A stretch of 64,000 nucleotides of DNA from Thalassovita mangrovi. Lineage in GTDB: Bacteria; Pseudomonadota; Alphaproteobacteria; Rhodobacterales; Rhodobacteraceae. The stretch's first letter is position 1. Each line of letters begins with the position of its first letter. Below, one piece after another: positions 37,144-46,808 of this stretch. The translations under genes were made by a program, and so were the position numbers. The notes under the pieces were generated by a model, which saw only the letters and a program-made list of their open reading frames with translations, was not told where the DNA came from and ran no database searches. The DNA lies in contig NZ_WWEN01000008.1 of the NCBI RefSeq assembly GCF_009857745.1, forward strand, positions 124,001-188,000, given 5' to 3'.

Positions 37144-37620
37144 TTAACGGTCGATCTGCTGCGCCAGGTCGCCCAGTTGCGAAATCACCCGGCCCCAGCC
37201 GTCGCGAAAGCCCATTTCTTCGTGTTTCTGCTTCTGTTCCGGGCTCGCGTGCAGCGCGCGGGTGATATAGCGGGTGCCGGTCACGTCGGAAGATATCAGG
37301 ATCACGGTGGTCAGGAACCCCTTGCCGCGCGGGTGAAACCCGGGGCCGAGCGCGTCGGTATAGGCAATGAGCCGCCCCGGGCTGAGCGCCAGGAAACAGC
37401 CGGTGCTTTCGACAACCTTGCCCTTGGGGCTGCGCATCCGTGTATAGAATTCGCCGCCCGGGCGCAGGTCGAGCCGCACCTCTTCGACCACGGCGGGGTG
37501 CGGGCTGAACCATTTTCTGAAAAGCGCCGGATCGGTCCAGCAGCGCCAGACCGTTTGCGGCGAGGCGAACAGCACGCGGTCGAGTTCCAGGTCCGTTTCT
37601 TCGGAAAAGGAAAAGAGCAC
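37144..37620 (-). CDS. SRPBCC/AHSA1-family protein
   Basis: 158 residues from a GTG at 37620, with GGGGA about 7 bases upstream. The open frame extends further upstream, but only across dnaE. Family phrases are LDRVLFASPQTVWRCWTDPALFRKWF and LDLRPGGEFYTRM, then TTVILISSDVTGTRYITRALH and a C-terminal GFRDGWGRVISQL. This is the Hsp90-activator-homology/START-like fold (often 'activator of Hsp90 ATPase 1-like'). Such small proteins bind hydrophobic ligands, and no function can be assigned. It diverges from dnaE. Confidence 0.8.
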   Translation of the reverse strand: MLFSFSEETDLELDRVLFASPQTVWRCWTDPALFRKWFSPHPAVVEEVRLDLRPGGEFYTRMRSPKGKVVESTGCFLALSPGRLIAYTDALGPGFHPRGKGFLTTVILISSDVTGTRYITRALHASPEQKQKHEEMGFRDGWGRVISQLGDLAQQIDR

Positions 37621-37731
37621 GTGATATCCCCACAATTGCCGTCCGTCAGGCCGCGATTGTCGGTCACCGGCGGCGGCTGTCAAGCGATATCGCGGCTTTC
37701 CGGCGCCTGCGCTCTGGCTTAGAATGGCCCG

Positions 37732-40700
37732 ATGAGCAGCCAACCCCGATTCATCCACCTTCGAACCCATACCGAATATTCCCTGCTGGAAGGCGCGGTG
37801 CGCCTGAAGAAACTGCCGGGCATGTGCGAAGCGGCCGGTATGCCCGCCGTGGCGGTGACCGACACCAACGCGCTGTTTTCGGCGCTGGAATTTTCGGTCA
37901 CGGCGCAGGGGGCGGGAATCCAGCCCATCGTCGGCTGCCAGGTCGATCTGGCCTTCGATCATGCCGCGCCCGGCGAACAGCCGAAAGCCCCCGCGCCGGT
38001 GGTTCTGCTGTCGCAGACCGAGGAAGGCTATGAGAACCTGATGCGGCTTTCGTCCTGCCTTTACGTCGACAAGGGCGGGCAGGAACCACAGGTGACGCTG
38101 GAGGAGCTGGAGGAGTTTTCCGGTGGGCTCATCTGCCTCAGCGGCGGGGCGGACGGGCCGGTGGGCCAGTTCCTGCAGGCGGGCGCGCGCGACAAGGCCG
38201 AGGCGCTGATGCGGAAACTGGCCGCGATCTATCCGCAGCGGCTGTATGTCGAGCTGCAGCGCCACCCGGGCGAGGACGGGCTGCCGCTGAACGAGAAGAA
38301 GACCGAACGCGGTTTCGTCGAAATGGCCTATGACATGGGCCTGCCGCTGGTCGCCACCAACGACGTCTATTTCCCCAAGGCGGACATGTATGAGGCGCAT
38401 GACGCGCTGATCTGCATCGCCGAGGGCGCCTATGTCGATCAGGCCGAGCCGCGCCGCCGGTTGACACCGCAGCATTATTTCAAGTCGCAGGAAGAAATGA
38501 TCGCGCTTTTCGCGGACCTTCCGGAAGCGATTGAAAACACGGTGGAAATCGCGCGGCGTTGTGCCTTTGCCACCTATCGGCGCGATCCGATCCTGCCGAA
38601 ATTCGCAGATGACGAGGTGGTGGAACTGCGCCGCCAGGCCAATGAGGGCCTGCAGAGGCGGCTGGCGGTGATCCCGCATGCGGTGACGCCCGAGGAATAC
38701 CAGGAACGGCTGGATTTCGAGCTGGGCATCATCGAGGGCATGGGCTTCCCCGGCTACTTCCTGATCGTGGCCGACTTCATCAAGTGGTCGAAGGATAACG
38801 GCATCCCGATCGGCCCAGGCCGGGGGTCTGGCGCGGGGTCCTTGGTGGCCTATGCTTTGACCATCACCGACCTCGATCCGCTGCGCTATTCGCTGCTGTT
38901 CGAACGCTTTTTGAACCCGGAACGTGTGTCGATGCCCGACTTCGACATCGACTTTTGCATGGACCGGCGCGAGGAAACGATCCGCTACGTGCAGCAGAAA
39001 TACGGCCGCGACAAGGTGGGGCAGATCATCACCTTCGGTGCGCTGCTGTCCAAGGCGGCGGTGCGCGATATCGGGCGGGTGTTGCAGATGCCCTATGGCC
39101 AGGTGGACCGGCTGTCCAAGCTGATCCCGGTGGAAGGGGTGAAGCCGCTGTCCATCGCCGAGGCGCTGAAGCAGGAAGAACGGCTGCGCGAAGAGGCGCG
39201 CAACGAGGAAGTGGTGGACCGGCTGCTGAATTACGGCATGCAGGTCGAAGGGTTGCTCCGGAACGCCTCAACCCACGCGGCGGGTGTGGTGATCGGCGAT
39301 AGGCCGTTGGACCGTCTGGTGCCGCTTTACCAGGACCCGCGTTCGGACATGCCGGCGACCCAGTTCAACATGAAATGGGTGGAACAGGCCGGGCTGGTGA
39401 AATTCGACTTCCTCGGCCTGAAGACGCTGACCGTGGTGCAGAATGCCGTCGACCTGATCAAGAAGAACGGGCGGCACCTGCATATCGGTCCCGACGGCAC
39501 CCAGTTGTACGAGCCGCCCGAAGGCGCGGTGGACGATATCGGGCATATCCCGCTCGATGACGAAGCGACCTACAAGCTTTATTCCAGCGCCAAGACCGTC
39601 GCGGTGTTCCAGGTGGAAAGTTCGGGCATGATGGACGCGCTGCGCCAGATGAAGCCCACCTGTATAGAGGACATCGTGGCGCTGGTGGCGCTGTACCGTC
39701 CCGGCCCGATGGAAAACATCCCGACCTATTGCGACGTGAAGCATGGCCGCAAGGAGCTGGAATCGGTCCATCCGACCATCGACCACATCCTGGCCGAAAC
39801 CCAGGGCATCATCGTTTACCAGGAACAGGTGATGCAGATCGCCCAGGTGATGGCGGGTTACAGCCTTGGCGGCGCCGACCTGCTGCGCCGGGCGATGGGT
39901 AAGAAGATCAAGGAAGCGATGGACGCCGAGCGGCCCAAGTTCGAAGCCGGGGCGGCCAAGAACGGGGTCGACAAGAAGAAGGCGAGCGAGGTCTTCGACC
40001 TGTTGGAGAAATTCGCCAACTACGGCTTCAACAAATCGCACGCGGCGGCCTATGCGGTGGTGTCCTATCAGACCGGCTGGCTGAAGGCGAACCACCCGGT
40101 GGAATTCATGGCCGGTGTCATGAACTGCGATATCCACCTGACCGACAAGCTGTCGATCTATGCCGAGGAAGTGCGCCGCGGGCTGGATATCGAAATCGTG
40201 CCGCCCTGCGTCAACCGATCCCTGCCCACCTTCGACGTGGTCGACGGCAAGCTGATCTACGGGCTTGGCGCGCTGAAAAACGTCGGGATCGAGGCGGTGA
40301 AGCTGGTATCCGAGGCACGCGGCGACAAGCCCTTCGTCAACCTGTTCGATTTCGCCCGCCGGGTGGACCTGAAGCGGGTCGGCAAGCGGCCGCTGGAAAT
40401 GCTGGCCCGCGCCGGGGCCTTCGATCAGATCGATCCCAACCGCCGCCGGGTGTTCGAGGCGCTGGATCAGCTGGTCGCCTATTCGGCGGCGATCCATGAA
40501 CAACGCTCGTCCTCGCAGGTGTCGCTGTTCGGCGAAGCGGGCGACGACCTGCCCGAACCGCGCATCCAGAAGGTCGAGGACTGGCTGCCCGCCGACCGTC
40601 TGGCCGAGGAACACAAGGCGATCGGCTTCTACCTGACCGGCCACCCGCTGGACGATTACCTGCCGGCGCTGAAGCGCAAGAAGCTGCTGACGCTGGAAGA

Positions 40701-41238
40701 AGTGCGCCAGAAGGCGGAAGACAACGGCGCCGCGCTCGAACGGGTGGGGGTGCTGGTGTCGGGGCTGCAGGAACGCAAATCGGGGCGCGGGACGCGGTTT
40801 TTCCGCATGAATATCTCGGACCCGACCGGCCAGGTCAGCGGCATGGTGATGTTCCCGCAGGATTTCGATCAGACACGGGCGGTGTTCGACCAGACCAACC
40901 AGGTGGTGATGACGCTGGAAGCGCGGTTCAATGAGGGCCAGTTCGACCCGATGGGCCGATCCGTGGCGCCGATGGACACGATCGTGGCCGATGCCGGGTC
41001 GACGGGCCTGCGGATTTTTGTCGAGGACGCGGCGGCCATTCCCACCGTCGCCTCGGTCCTGGGCGGCGCGGCGCAGGCGGCGCCGGGCGCTGGGCGCGGG
41101 CCGATCTATTTCTGCCTGATGAACCACGACCTGCCGGGCGAGGTGGAAATCGACGCCGGTCAGGAATTCCCGCTGAACCCGCAGATCAAGGGCGCGATCA
41201 AGAGCCTCGAAGGCGTGCTGGAAGTGCAAGAGGTCTGA
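37732..41238 (+). CDS. dnaE: DNA polymerase III alpha subunit
   Basis: 1168 residues, normal for DnaE1. An N-terminal PHP domain (HLRTHTEYSLLEGAVRLK) is followed by the polymerase palm. The catalytic aspartates are near residues 403-407 in MPDFDIDFCMDRR, with the fingers at GRGSGAGSLVAYAL. A helix-hairpin-helix and an OB-fold (about 1000-1080, VLVSGLQERKSGRGTRFFRM) lie near the C-terminus. It is the replicative polymerase of the chromosome. A cluster of DnaA boxes lies directly downstream. Confidence 0.97.
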   Translation: MSSQPRFIHLRTHTEYSLLEGAVRLKKLPGMCEAAGMPAVAVTDTNALFSALEFSVTAQGAGIQPIVGCQVDLAFDHAAPGEQPKAPAPVVLLSQTEEGYENLMRLSSCLYVDKGGQEPQVTLEELEEFSGGLICLSGGADGPVGQFLQAGARDKAEALMRKLAAIYPQRLYVELQRHPGEDGLPLNEKKTERGFVEMAYDMGLPLVATNDVYFPKADMYEAHDALICIAEGAYVDQAEPRRRLTPQHYFKSQEEMIALFADLPEAIENTVEIARRCAFATYRRDPILPKFADDEVVELRRQANEGLQRRLAVIPHAVTPEEYQERLDFELGIIEGMGFPGYFLIVADFIKWSKDNGIPIGPGRGSGAGSLVAYALTITDLDPLRYSLLFERFLNPERVSMPDFDIDFCMDRREETIRYVQQKYGRDKVGQIITFGALLSKAAVRDIGRVLQMPYGQVDRLSKLIPVEGVKPLSIAEALKQEERLREEARNEEVVDRLLNYGMQVEGLLRNASTHAAGVVIGDRPLDRLVPLYQDPRSDMPATQFNMKWVEQAGLVKFDFLGLKTLTVVQNAVDLIKKNGRHLHIGPDGTQLYEPPEGAVDDIGHIPLDDEATYKLYSSAKTVAVFQVESSGMMDALRQMKPTCIEDIVALVALYRPGPMENIPTYCDVKHGRKELESVHPTIDHILAETQGIIVYQEQVMQIAQVMAGYSLGGADLLRRAMGKKIKEAMDAERPKFEAGAAKNGVDKKKASEVFDLLEKFANYGFNKSHAAAYAVVSYQTGWLKANHPVEFMAGVMNCDIHLTDKLSIYAEEVRRGLDIEIVPPCVNRSLPTFDVVDGKLIYGLGALKNVGIEAVKLVSEARGDKPFVNLFDFARRVDLKRVGKRPLEMLARAGAFDQIDPNRRRVFEALDQLVAYSAAIHEQRSSSQVSLFGEAGDDLPEPRIQKVEDWLPADRLAEEHKAIGFYLTGHPLDDYLPALKRKKLLTLEEVRQKAEDNGAALERVGVLVSGLQERKSGRGTRFFRMNISDPTGQVSGMVMFPQDFDQTRAVFDQTNQVVMTLEARFNEGQFDPMGRSVAPMDTIVADAGSTGLRIFVEDAAAIPTVASVLGGAAQAAPGAGRGPIYFCLMNHDLPGEVEIDAGQEFPLNPQIKGAIKSLEGVLEVQEV

Positions 41239-41268
41239 TCCTCAGCGCGTCCGCGCCGGGGATAAAGA

Positions 41269-41499
41269 TTATCCACAGAGGTCTGAGAGAGGGCGCTTTC
41301 GCGCCGGGTTTGCTTCCGGGGCGGCCCTACGGGTTTGGAGGGCGCTTTCAGGCTGTGGATAACCCTGTGGAAGGTGACGAAAAGCCTATCTTAAACAAGG
41401 GGATGGTTGTGGGGCGGCGAAATTCGTTTCCCGCGAATTATCCACAGGGTCGGCGGCCATGAAAAATCGCGGAAAACCGGCGGGTCAGCCTGTGGATAA
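41269..41499. promoter_or_regulatory. Cluster of four perfect DnaA boxes
   Basis: The 9-mer TTATCCACA occurs at 41269-41277 (+) and 41438-41446 (+). Its reverse complement TGTGGATAA occurs at 41354-41362 and 41491-41499. Orientations alternate and spacings are about 76-45 bases between boxes. This is the strict high-affinity consensus. The stretch is intergenic between dnaE and slyX (270 bases). No gene or other element was seen in it, apart from a small GGCGC/GCGCC hairpin near 41292. Confidence 0.8.
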
Positions 41500-41508
41500 C
41501 TCATCCGC

Positions 41509-41703
41509 TCAGTAATGCGGCGGGCGTTCCTGGCCGGTATAGATATGCGCGCCGGCATCGGCTTCGCGTTCGGCTTCGCGCCGCATCAGCATTTCCACCC
41601 GGCGGGTCAGCACGTCGATATCCTTCTGCTGGCGGGCGACGATGTCGGACAGGTCGTCCACCGTGCGGATCAGATGCGCCAGTTTTTCCTCGATGTCCTG
41701 CAT
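41509..41703 (-). CDS. slyX: SlyX family protein
   Basis: 64 residues, one long heptad-patterned coiled coil (LAHLIRTVDDLSDIVARQQKDI, then LTRRVEML) and a short tail ending in RPPHY. The PPHY ending is common to SlyX proteins. Function is unknown beyond an early link to lysis in E. coli. It stands alone and its start lies about 130 bases from the divergent crotonase gene. Confidence 0.85.
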   Translation of the reverse strand: MQDIEEKLAHLIRTVDDLSDIVARQQKDIDVLTRRVEMLMRREAEREADAGAHIYTGQERPPHY

Positions 41704-41835
41704 GACGGGCCTTCCTTGCTGAGCGGGTCAAACTAGCACGGGCAGGCGGGAGGTGAAATCCCCCTCAAATTCCCTGGTGAAATTCCTTGTCTGATCCGGG
41801 TGCCATCGGCCAGCATGGGGCAGGGAGGATCGGAC

Positions 41836-42636
41836 ATGACGGTAACCATTTCTGACACAGACGGCGTGCGGGTGATTTCCATCGCCCGCCCCGAGGCGCG
41901 CAACGCGGTCGATCCCGAAACCGCGCGGGCGCTGTTCGACGCTTTCATGGAAATCGACGCGGACCCGACGGTCAGCGTGGTGGTGCTGGCCGGGATAGGC
42001 GGTACGTTCTGTTCCGGATTCGACCTGAAATCCGCCGCCAGCGGCGCGGGCGAATCCTGGCTGCGCGAAATCGACCTGCCCAACGAGTGGGACGCGCGCC
42101 GCGATCCCCGCGCGGGCCCGATGGGGCCGACCCGGCTGATGCTGACGAAACCGGTGATCGCGGCGGTCGAAGGCTATGCCGTGGCGGGCGGGCTGGAACT
42201 GGCGGCGTGGTGCGACATGCGGGTGGTGTCGCAAAGCGCGACCTTCGGCGTGTTCTGCCGCCGCTGGGGCGTGCCGCTGATCGACGGCGGCACGGTGCGG
42301 CTGCCGCGGATCGTCGGGCAGGGGCGGGCCAATGACATGATCCTGACCGGCCGCCCGGTGAGCGCGGAGGAGGCGCATCGCATCGGGCTGGCCGACCGGG
42401 TGGTGCCCGAGGGGCAGACGCTGCAGGCCGCACTGGCGCTGGCCGCCGACCTGGCGCGCTTCCCGCAGCGCTGCCTGCGCGCCGATCACCTGTCGGCGCG
42501 GATGAGCGGCGCCGAGCTGGGCGCGGCGCTGCGGCGCGAATGGCGCTCGGCCGCGGTGTTCCTGGAAGAAGGGCAGGCGGGGGCCGCGCGCTTCGCCGGT
42601 GGCGCCGGGCGGGGCGGCGCGTTCGGGGAGGAGTGA
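41836..42636 (+). CDS. Enoyl-CoA hydratase/isomerase (crotonase) family protein
   Basis: 266 residues from the ATG at 41836, preceded by GGGAGGAT. The oxyanion-hole segments are IGGTFCSGFDLKS and EGYAVAGGLELAAWCDMRV. The active-site acid region is WGVPLIDGGTVRLPRIVG, with Asp in place of the usual Glu pattern; in canonical hydratases one Glu is at FxPxGG. The tail is Ala/Gly-rich. It probably acts on an acyl-CoA thioester, but hydratase, isomerase or another crotonase activity cannot be chosen. It stands alone; a repeat copy follows its stop. Confidence 0.85.
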   Translation: MTVTISDTDGVRVISIARPEARNAVDPETARALFDAFMEIDADPTVSVVVLAGIGGTFCSGFDLKSAASGAGESWLREIDLPNEWDARRDPRAGPMGPTRLMLTKPVIAAVEGYAVAGGLELAAWCDMRVVSQSATFGVFCRRWGVPLIDGGTVRLPRIVGQGRANDMILTGRPVSAEEAHRIGLADRVVPEGQTLQAALALAADLARFPQRCLRADHLSARMSGAELGAALRREWRSAAVFLEEGQAGAARFAGGAGRGGAFGEE

Positions 42637-42701
42637 GGGGGCGCTGCCCCCTCTTGGCCTGCGGCCAATTCACCCCCGGAGTATTTTGCCCAAGAAGAAA
42701 G
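42637..42701. repeat. Dispersed GC-rich palindromic repeat, copy 3 (intergenic)
   Basis: On minus it reads CTTTCTTCTTGGGCAAAATA, then CTCCGGGGGTGAATTGGCC and GAGGGGGCAGCGCCCCCTC. The GGGGGCAGCGCCCCC palindrome and the TTCTTCTTGG end match the other copies. It separates the crotonase and hisS. Confidence 0.8.
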
Positions 42702-42793
42702 CGGGATTTGTCCGCGCCTTGGGGCAGTGCTTGCTTGCCCCTAAGCCTCGCATCCGCTAGAGCCGTGCGCGAGTTGAAGGCAAGGACCGCGAC

Positions 42794-44275
42794 ATGGCCA
42801 AGCAGAAGAAATCCCCCCGTCCCAAGGCAGAAGCGCCGAAGGGTTTCCGCGATTATTTCGGCGCCGAGGTGACCGAACGCGCAGAGATGCTGCAGAAGAT
42901 CGCCGGGGTCTATCATCGCTACGGCTTCGACGCGCTGGAAAGTAGCGCCGTGGAAACGGTCGAGGCGCTTGGTAAATACCTGCCCGATGTCGACCGGCCG
43001 AACGCCGGTATCTTCGCCTGGCAGGAGGCCGATGACGAAAAATGGCTGGCGCTGCGCTACGACCTGACCGCGCCGCTGGCCCGGGTCTATGCCGAGCACC
43101 GCAACGATCTGCCCACACCCTACCGTCGCTATGCGATGGGGCCGGTGTGGCGCAACGAAAAGCCGGGGCCGGGGCGTTATCGGCAGTTCTATCAATGCGA
43201 TGCCGACACGGTGGGCGCGGCCAGCGTGGCCGCCGATGCCGAGATCTGTTCGATGCTGTCGGACACTTTGGAAGAAGTCGGCATCCCGCGCGGCGATTAC
43301 ATCATCCGGGTCAATAACCGGAAGGTGCTGAACGGCGTGCTGGAGGAAATGGGCGTGACCGACGAGGTGCAGGCCGCCGACGTGCTGCGCACCATCGACA
43401 AGTTCGACAAGGTCGGCGAAGAGGGCGTGCGCCAGCTGCTTGGCAAGGGGCGGCTGGATGCCTCTGGCGCCTATATCGACGGCGTGGGGCTGGACGAGGC
43501 GCAGGCCGAGCCGGTCATCGCCTTCCTGACCGCGAAAGGCGCGACAAACGCGGACACGTTGCCAAAGCTGATGGCGGCCGTCGGTGAGAGCGCGATCGGG
43601 GCTGAGGGCGTTGGCGAGCTTCAGGAGATCGCTTCGCTGCTGGAAGCACAGGGCTATGGCGAGGACCGCATCGTGATCGACCCCAGCGTCGTGCGCGGCC
43701 TGGGCTACTACACCGGGCCGGTGTTCGAAGCCGAGCTGACCTTTGAAATCCTTGACGAGAAGGGCCGCAAGAGGCAATTCGGGTCGGTCGCGGGCGGCGG
43801 GCGCTACGACGACCTGGTGAAGCGCTTCACCGGTCAGGCGGTGCCTGCGACGGGCGTTTCCATCGGGGTCGACCGTTTGCTGGCGGCGCTGCGCGAAAAG
43901 GGACGTATCCAGAGCCACGCCACCGGGCCGGTGGTCGTGACGGTGATGGATCGCGACCGGATGGCCGATTACCAGGCGATGGTGGCCGAGCTGCGCAATG
44001 CAGGCATCCGCGCCGAGGTTTACCTGGGCAACCCGAAGAATTTCGGCAACCAGTTGAAATACGCCGACAAGCGCCAATCGCCCGTCGCGGTGATCGAAGG
44101 CGGCGACGAGAAGGCCAACGGCGTGGTGCAGATCAAGGACCTGGTGCTGGGCGCCCAGATCGCCGAGAACGCCACGCTGGAGGAATGGAAGGAACGGCCG
44201 AGCCAGTTCGAGGTTCCCCGCGCCGATCTGGTCGCCAAGGTGCGCGAAATCCTGGAAGGGCAGAAAGATGGCTGA
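42794..44275 (+). CDS. hisS: Histidyl-tRNA synthetase
   Basis: 493 residues, class II synthetase. Motif 2 is [21 protein letters not shown]. The histidine-binding region is [15 protein letters not shown], followed by [15 protein letters not shown]-terminal anticodon-binding domain occupies about residues 390-493. The bases before the ATG contain AAGGACC. The last 8 bases overlap hisZ, so the synthetase is co-transcribed with two histidine biosynthesis genes, an alphaproteobacterial arrangement. Confidence 0.96.
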   Translation: MAKQKKSPRPKAEAPKGFRDYFGAEVTERAEMLQKIAGVYHRYGFDALESSAVETVEALGKYLPDVDRPNAGIFAWQEADDEKWLALRYDLTAPLARVYAEHRNDLPTPYRRYAMGPVWRNEKPGPGRYRQFYQCDADTVGAASVAADAEICSMLSDTLEEVGIPRGDYIIRVNNRKVLNGVLEEMGVTDEVQAADVLRTIDKFDKVGEEGVRQLLGKGRLDASGAYIDGVGLDEAQAEPVIAFLTAKGATNADTLPKLMAAVGESAIGAEGVGELQEIASLLEAQGYGEDRIVIDPSVVRGLGYYTGPVFEAELTFEILDEKGRKRQFGSVAGGGRYDDLVKRFTGQAVPATGVSIGVDRLLAALREKGRIQSHATGPVVVTVMDRDRMADYQAMVAELRNAGIRAEVYLGNPKNFGNQLKYADKRQSPVAVIEGGDEKANGVVQIKDLVLGAQIAENATLEEWKERPSQFEVPRADLVAKVREILEGQKDG

Positions 44276-45353
44276 GAAAGCCCGGATCAGGGCCGAGGCC
44301 GCGCGGCTGCGCGCGCTGTTCGAAGCGCAAGGCGCGCAGGGGTTCGAGACCTCCATCCTGCAGCCCGCCGAGGTCCTGCTGGACCTTTACGGCGAAGACA
44401 TCCGGGCGCGCGCCTATGTGACCTCGGACGCGCTGCGCGGCGAACAGATGCTGCGGCCCGATTTCACCGTGCCGGTGGTGCAGGCGCATATGGCCTATGG
44501 CGCCGAACCGGCGCGCTACACCTATGCCGGCGAAGTGTTCCGCCGCCAGGAAGACGATCCCGACCGGGAAAACGAATTCATGCAGGTCGGATACGAGGTG
44601 TTCGACCGCGAAAACCCGATCGATTCCGATGCCGAGGTGTTCTCGGTGATCCAATCCGCCCTGGGGGGCGCGCGGCTGCGTGCCGCGACCGGCGATATCG
44701 GCATCCTGATGGCTGCGGTCGCGGGGCTGCAGACGACGGACGCGCGCAAGAAGGCGCTGCGCCGCCATATCTGGCATCCGCGCCGGTTCCGCGCTTTGCT
44801 GGATCGCTATTCCGGGCGCAGCCCGGTGCCCGCTGCGCGCAAGGCGCTGCTGGCCGCCGCCGATCCCTTCGCCGGTGGCGCGCCCGAAATCGGGCTGCGC
44901 TCGCGCGCCGAGGTCGAAGCGCGGATCGCGGCGCTGAAGGCCGATGCCGCCGCCGCGCCGATTTCCGAGCGCGAGGTCGAACTGCTCGACGCGCTGCTGC
45001 AGGTGCGTGAAACCCTGCCCAACGCCCTGGAACATCTGCGCGATATCGCGGTGGACATGCCCGCGATCGTCAAGGCGGTGGACCGCCTGGCGCGCCGGAT
45101 GAAGGCGTTGGACAGGCGCGGCGTCGACGTGGCGGCGCTGGATTTCGAGGCCTCTTACGGGCGTACCTCGATGGAATATTACGACGGGTTCGTCTTCGGC
45201 TTCTACGCCGAAGGCCGCCCCGACCTGCCCGCGGTGGCCACCGGCGGGCGCTATGACGCGCTGACCCGTGTGCTGGGGCAGGGCAGGGAAATCCCGGCCG
45301 TGGGCGGCGTTGTGCGCCCGGGGCTGCTGCTGCAACTGGAGGCGGGTCAATGA
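44268..45353 (+). CDS. hisZ: ATP phosphoribosyltransferase regulatory subunit
   Basis: 361 residues, a HisRS-like fold without the anticodon domain. [14 protein letters not shown] and [12 protein letters not shown] correspond to motif 2. [15 protein letters not shown] replaces the synthetase GLGYYTG motif, and [12 protein letters not shown] follows. HisZ supplies histidine feedback control to the short-form HisG encoded next. The start overlaps hisS and the stop overlaps hisG. Confidence 0.93.
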   Translation: MAEKARIRAEAARLRALFEAQGAQGFETSILQPAEVLLDLYGEDIRARAYVTSDALRGEQMLRPDFTVPVVQAHMAYGAEPARYTYAGEVFRRQEDDPDRENEFMQVGYEVFDRENPIDSDAEVFSVIQSALGGARLRAATGDIGILMAAVAGLQTTDARKKALRRHIWHPRRFRALLDRYSGRSPVPAARKALLAAADPFAGGAPEIGLRSRAEVEARIAALKADAAAAPISEREVELLDALLQVRETLPNALEHLRDIAVDMPAIVKAVDRLARRMKALDRRGVDVAALDFEASYGRTSMEYYDGFVFGFYAEGRPDLPAVATGGRYDALTRVLGQGREIPAVGGVVRPGLLLQLEAGQ

Positions 45354-46045
45354 GCGTGAAGCTGGGCGTGCCCTCCAAGGGGCGGCTGATGGAAAAGACC
45401 TTCGAATGGTTCGGCGAACGCGGCGTGACCCTGTCGCGCACCGGGTCGGACCGCGAATATGCCGGGAAGGTCGAGGGCGTCGAGGGCGTCGAACTGGTGC
45501 TGCTGTCGGCGGGGGAAATCCCGCGCGAACTGGCTGCCGGGCGCATCCATCTGGGCGTCACCGGCACCGACCTGATCCGTGAAAAGCTGGGCCAGTGGGA
45601 TCAGAAGGTGGAACCGCTGGCGGAACTGGGCTTTGGCCATGCCGACCTGATCATCGCGGTGCCCGCCTGCTGGGTCGATGTCGATACGTTGGACGATCTC
45701 GATGCCGCAGCCGCGGCGTTTCGCGAACGGCACGGGTTCCGGCTGCGGGTGGCGACCAAGTATCACCGGCTGGTGCGCGAATTCCTGCGCGATCACGGGG
45801 TTGCCGATTACCAGCTGGTCGACAGTCAGGGCGCGACCGAGGGCACGGTGAAGAACGAAACCGCCGAAGCGGTGGCCGACATCACCTCGACCGGCGACAC
45901 GCTGCGCGCCAACCACCTGAAGATCCTGAGCGACGCCCTGGTGCTGAAATCGCAGGCCACCTTGTTCCGCTCGCGGGTGGCACCGGTCGACAAGGCCGAA
46001 CGCGACACGATCAAGGAACTGTCCCGGGTTCTGGGCGTCGACTGA
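45350..46045 (+). CDS. hisG: ATP phosphoribosyltransferase, short form
   Basis: 231 residues. The N-terminus LGVPSKGRLMEKTFEWF and the PRPP-binding loop DSQGATEGTVKNETAEAVAD identify HisG, the enzyme of the first histidine step. It lacks the C-terminal regulatory domain of long HisG and therefore needs HisZ, present upstream with a 4-base overlap. It ends the operon. Confidence 0.95.
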   Translation: MSVKLGVPSKGRLMEKTFEWFGERGVTLSRTGSDREYAGKVEGVEGVELVLLSAGEIPRELAAGRIHLGVTGTDLIREKLGQWDQKVEPLAELGFGHADLIIAVPACWVDVDTLDDLDAAAAAFRERHGFRLRVATKYHRLVREFLRDHGVADYQLVDSQGATEGTVKNETAEAVADITSTGDTLRANHLKILSDALVLKSQATLFRSRVAPVDKAERDTIKELSRVLGVD

Positions 46046-46098
46046 AACCGCGCCCTGCGCCGGGCGCGCGCAGGGGGATTGGGGCCAGGAAAAAGCCC

Positions 46099-46162
46099 TT
46101 CTTCTGTTCAAAAATATCCCGGGGGAGTCGCGGCTTGCCGCGACGGGGGCAGCGCCCCCTGC
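46099..46162. repeat. Dispersed GC-rich palindromic repeat, copy 4 (intergenic)
   Basis: TTCTTCTGTTCAAAAATATC, then CCGGGGGAGTCGCGGC, TTGCCGCGAC and GGGGGCAGCGCCCCC. The 5' arm is identical to copy 1 for 11 bases. It carries an extra nested hairpin (GTCGCGGC/GCCGCGAC). It lies between hisG and the convergent DUF1489 gene. Confidence 0.8.
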
Positions 46163-46173
46163 CACGCTCGACC

Positions 46174-46605
46174 CTACAGAACGCCGATCTCGGCCAGCGC
46201 GGCGGACAGTTCCGCCGGAAGCGGCTCTTCGGTCTTGCGGGTGGCGGTCAGGTCGGCAGGGCTGTCTTCGGGTTTCAGGTAACGCCAGCCCTGGAAAGGG
46301 CGGCGCAGCGCCTGGGCGGTGCGGTGCAATTCGGGGTCCAGAACGATGGCGCAGCGGCGGATGCCGTCCTGGCCCATCACCTCGTCCAGCCGCAGCACCC
46401 GCTGGCGGCACTGGATCACCCCCTTGATCACCCAGTAGATCGACCCGCCGTTCAGCAGTTCGGCCTCCCGCTTGGGCCACATCCGGGTGACGTGGCGCGG
46501 CAATCCGTCAGGCGTCTGGGCGTGCGGCATCTTTTGCCACAGCGCCAGGTTGTCGACATCTTCGGTGCCGACGCTCAGCTTGATCAGATTGATATAGTTT
46601 TCCAC
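46174..46605 (-). CDS. DUF1489 family protein
   Basis: 143 residues from a GTG at 46605. Family phrases are LIKLSVGTEDVDNLALWQ, RHVTRMWPKREAELL and GSIYWVIKGVIQCRQRVL. DUF1489 is restricted largely to alphaproteobacteria and has no known function. A DnaA-box-like TTTTCCACA on plus overlaps its start codon. It diverges from nrdJ. Confidence 0.88.
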   Translation of the reverse strand: MENYINLIKLSVGTEDVDNLALWQKMPHAQTPDGLPRHVTRMWPKREAELLNGGSIYWVIKGVIQCRQRVLRLDEVMGQDGIRRCAIVLDPELHRTAQALRRPFQGWRYLKPEDSPADLTATRKTEEPLPAELSAALAEIGVL

Positions 46606-46617
46606 AGCTTACCCACA
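46598..46617 (+). promoter_or_regulatory. Pair of DnaA-box-like sites upstream of nrdJ
   Basis: TTTTCCACA at 46598-46606 and TTACCCACA at 46609-46617 each differ from TTATCCACA at one position and lie in tandem. They are about 190 bases upstream of nrdJ and overlap the DUF1489 start codon. DnaA controls nrdAB in E. coli; the same role here is inference. Confidence 0.4.
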
Positions 46618-46808
46618 GAGTCGTCCCGAAGTTCACCGGATATTGTAGCCTGAGGATAGCCGTGGGCAAGGTGTTGTGGTAGGCTCACAATACATTATAT
46701 TTCTCGGGTGTGGGGGAATTTGGCGTTGAGACTTGCGTTCCGCCTGGTGTATCGAAGCCGTCTTACGCCGATGCCATGCCGATTCACCCAAAACCGAAGG
46801 ACCGCCCC

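Noticed and set aside
37621-38679. Upstream extension of the SRPBCC reading frame
   Set aside because: It runs antisense inside dnaE; the GTG at 37620 with GGGGA is the better start.
46606-46808. Cobalamin riboswitch before nrdJ
   Set aside because: No B12-box-like conserved element was seen, and B12-dependent enzymes do not need repression by B12.
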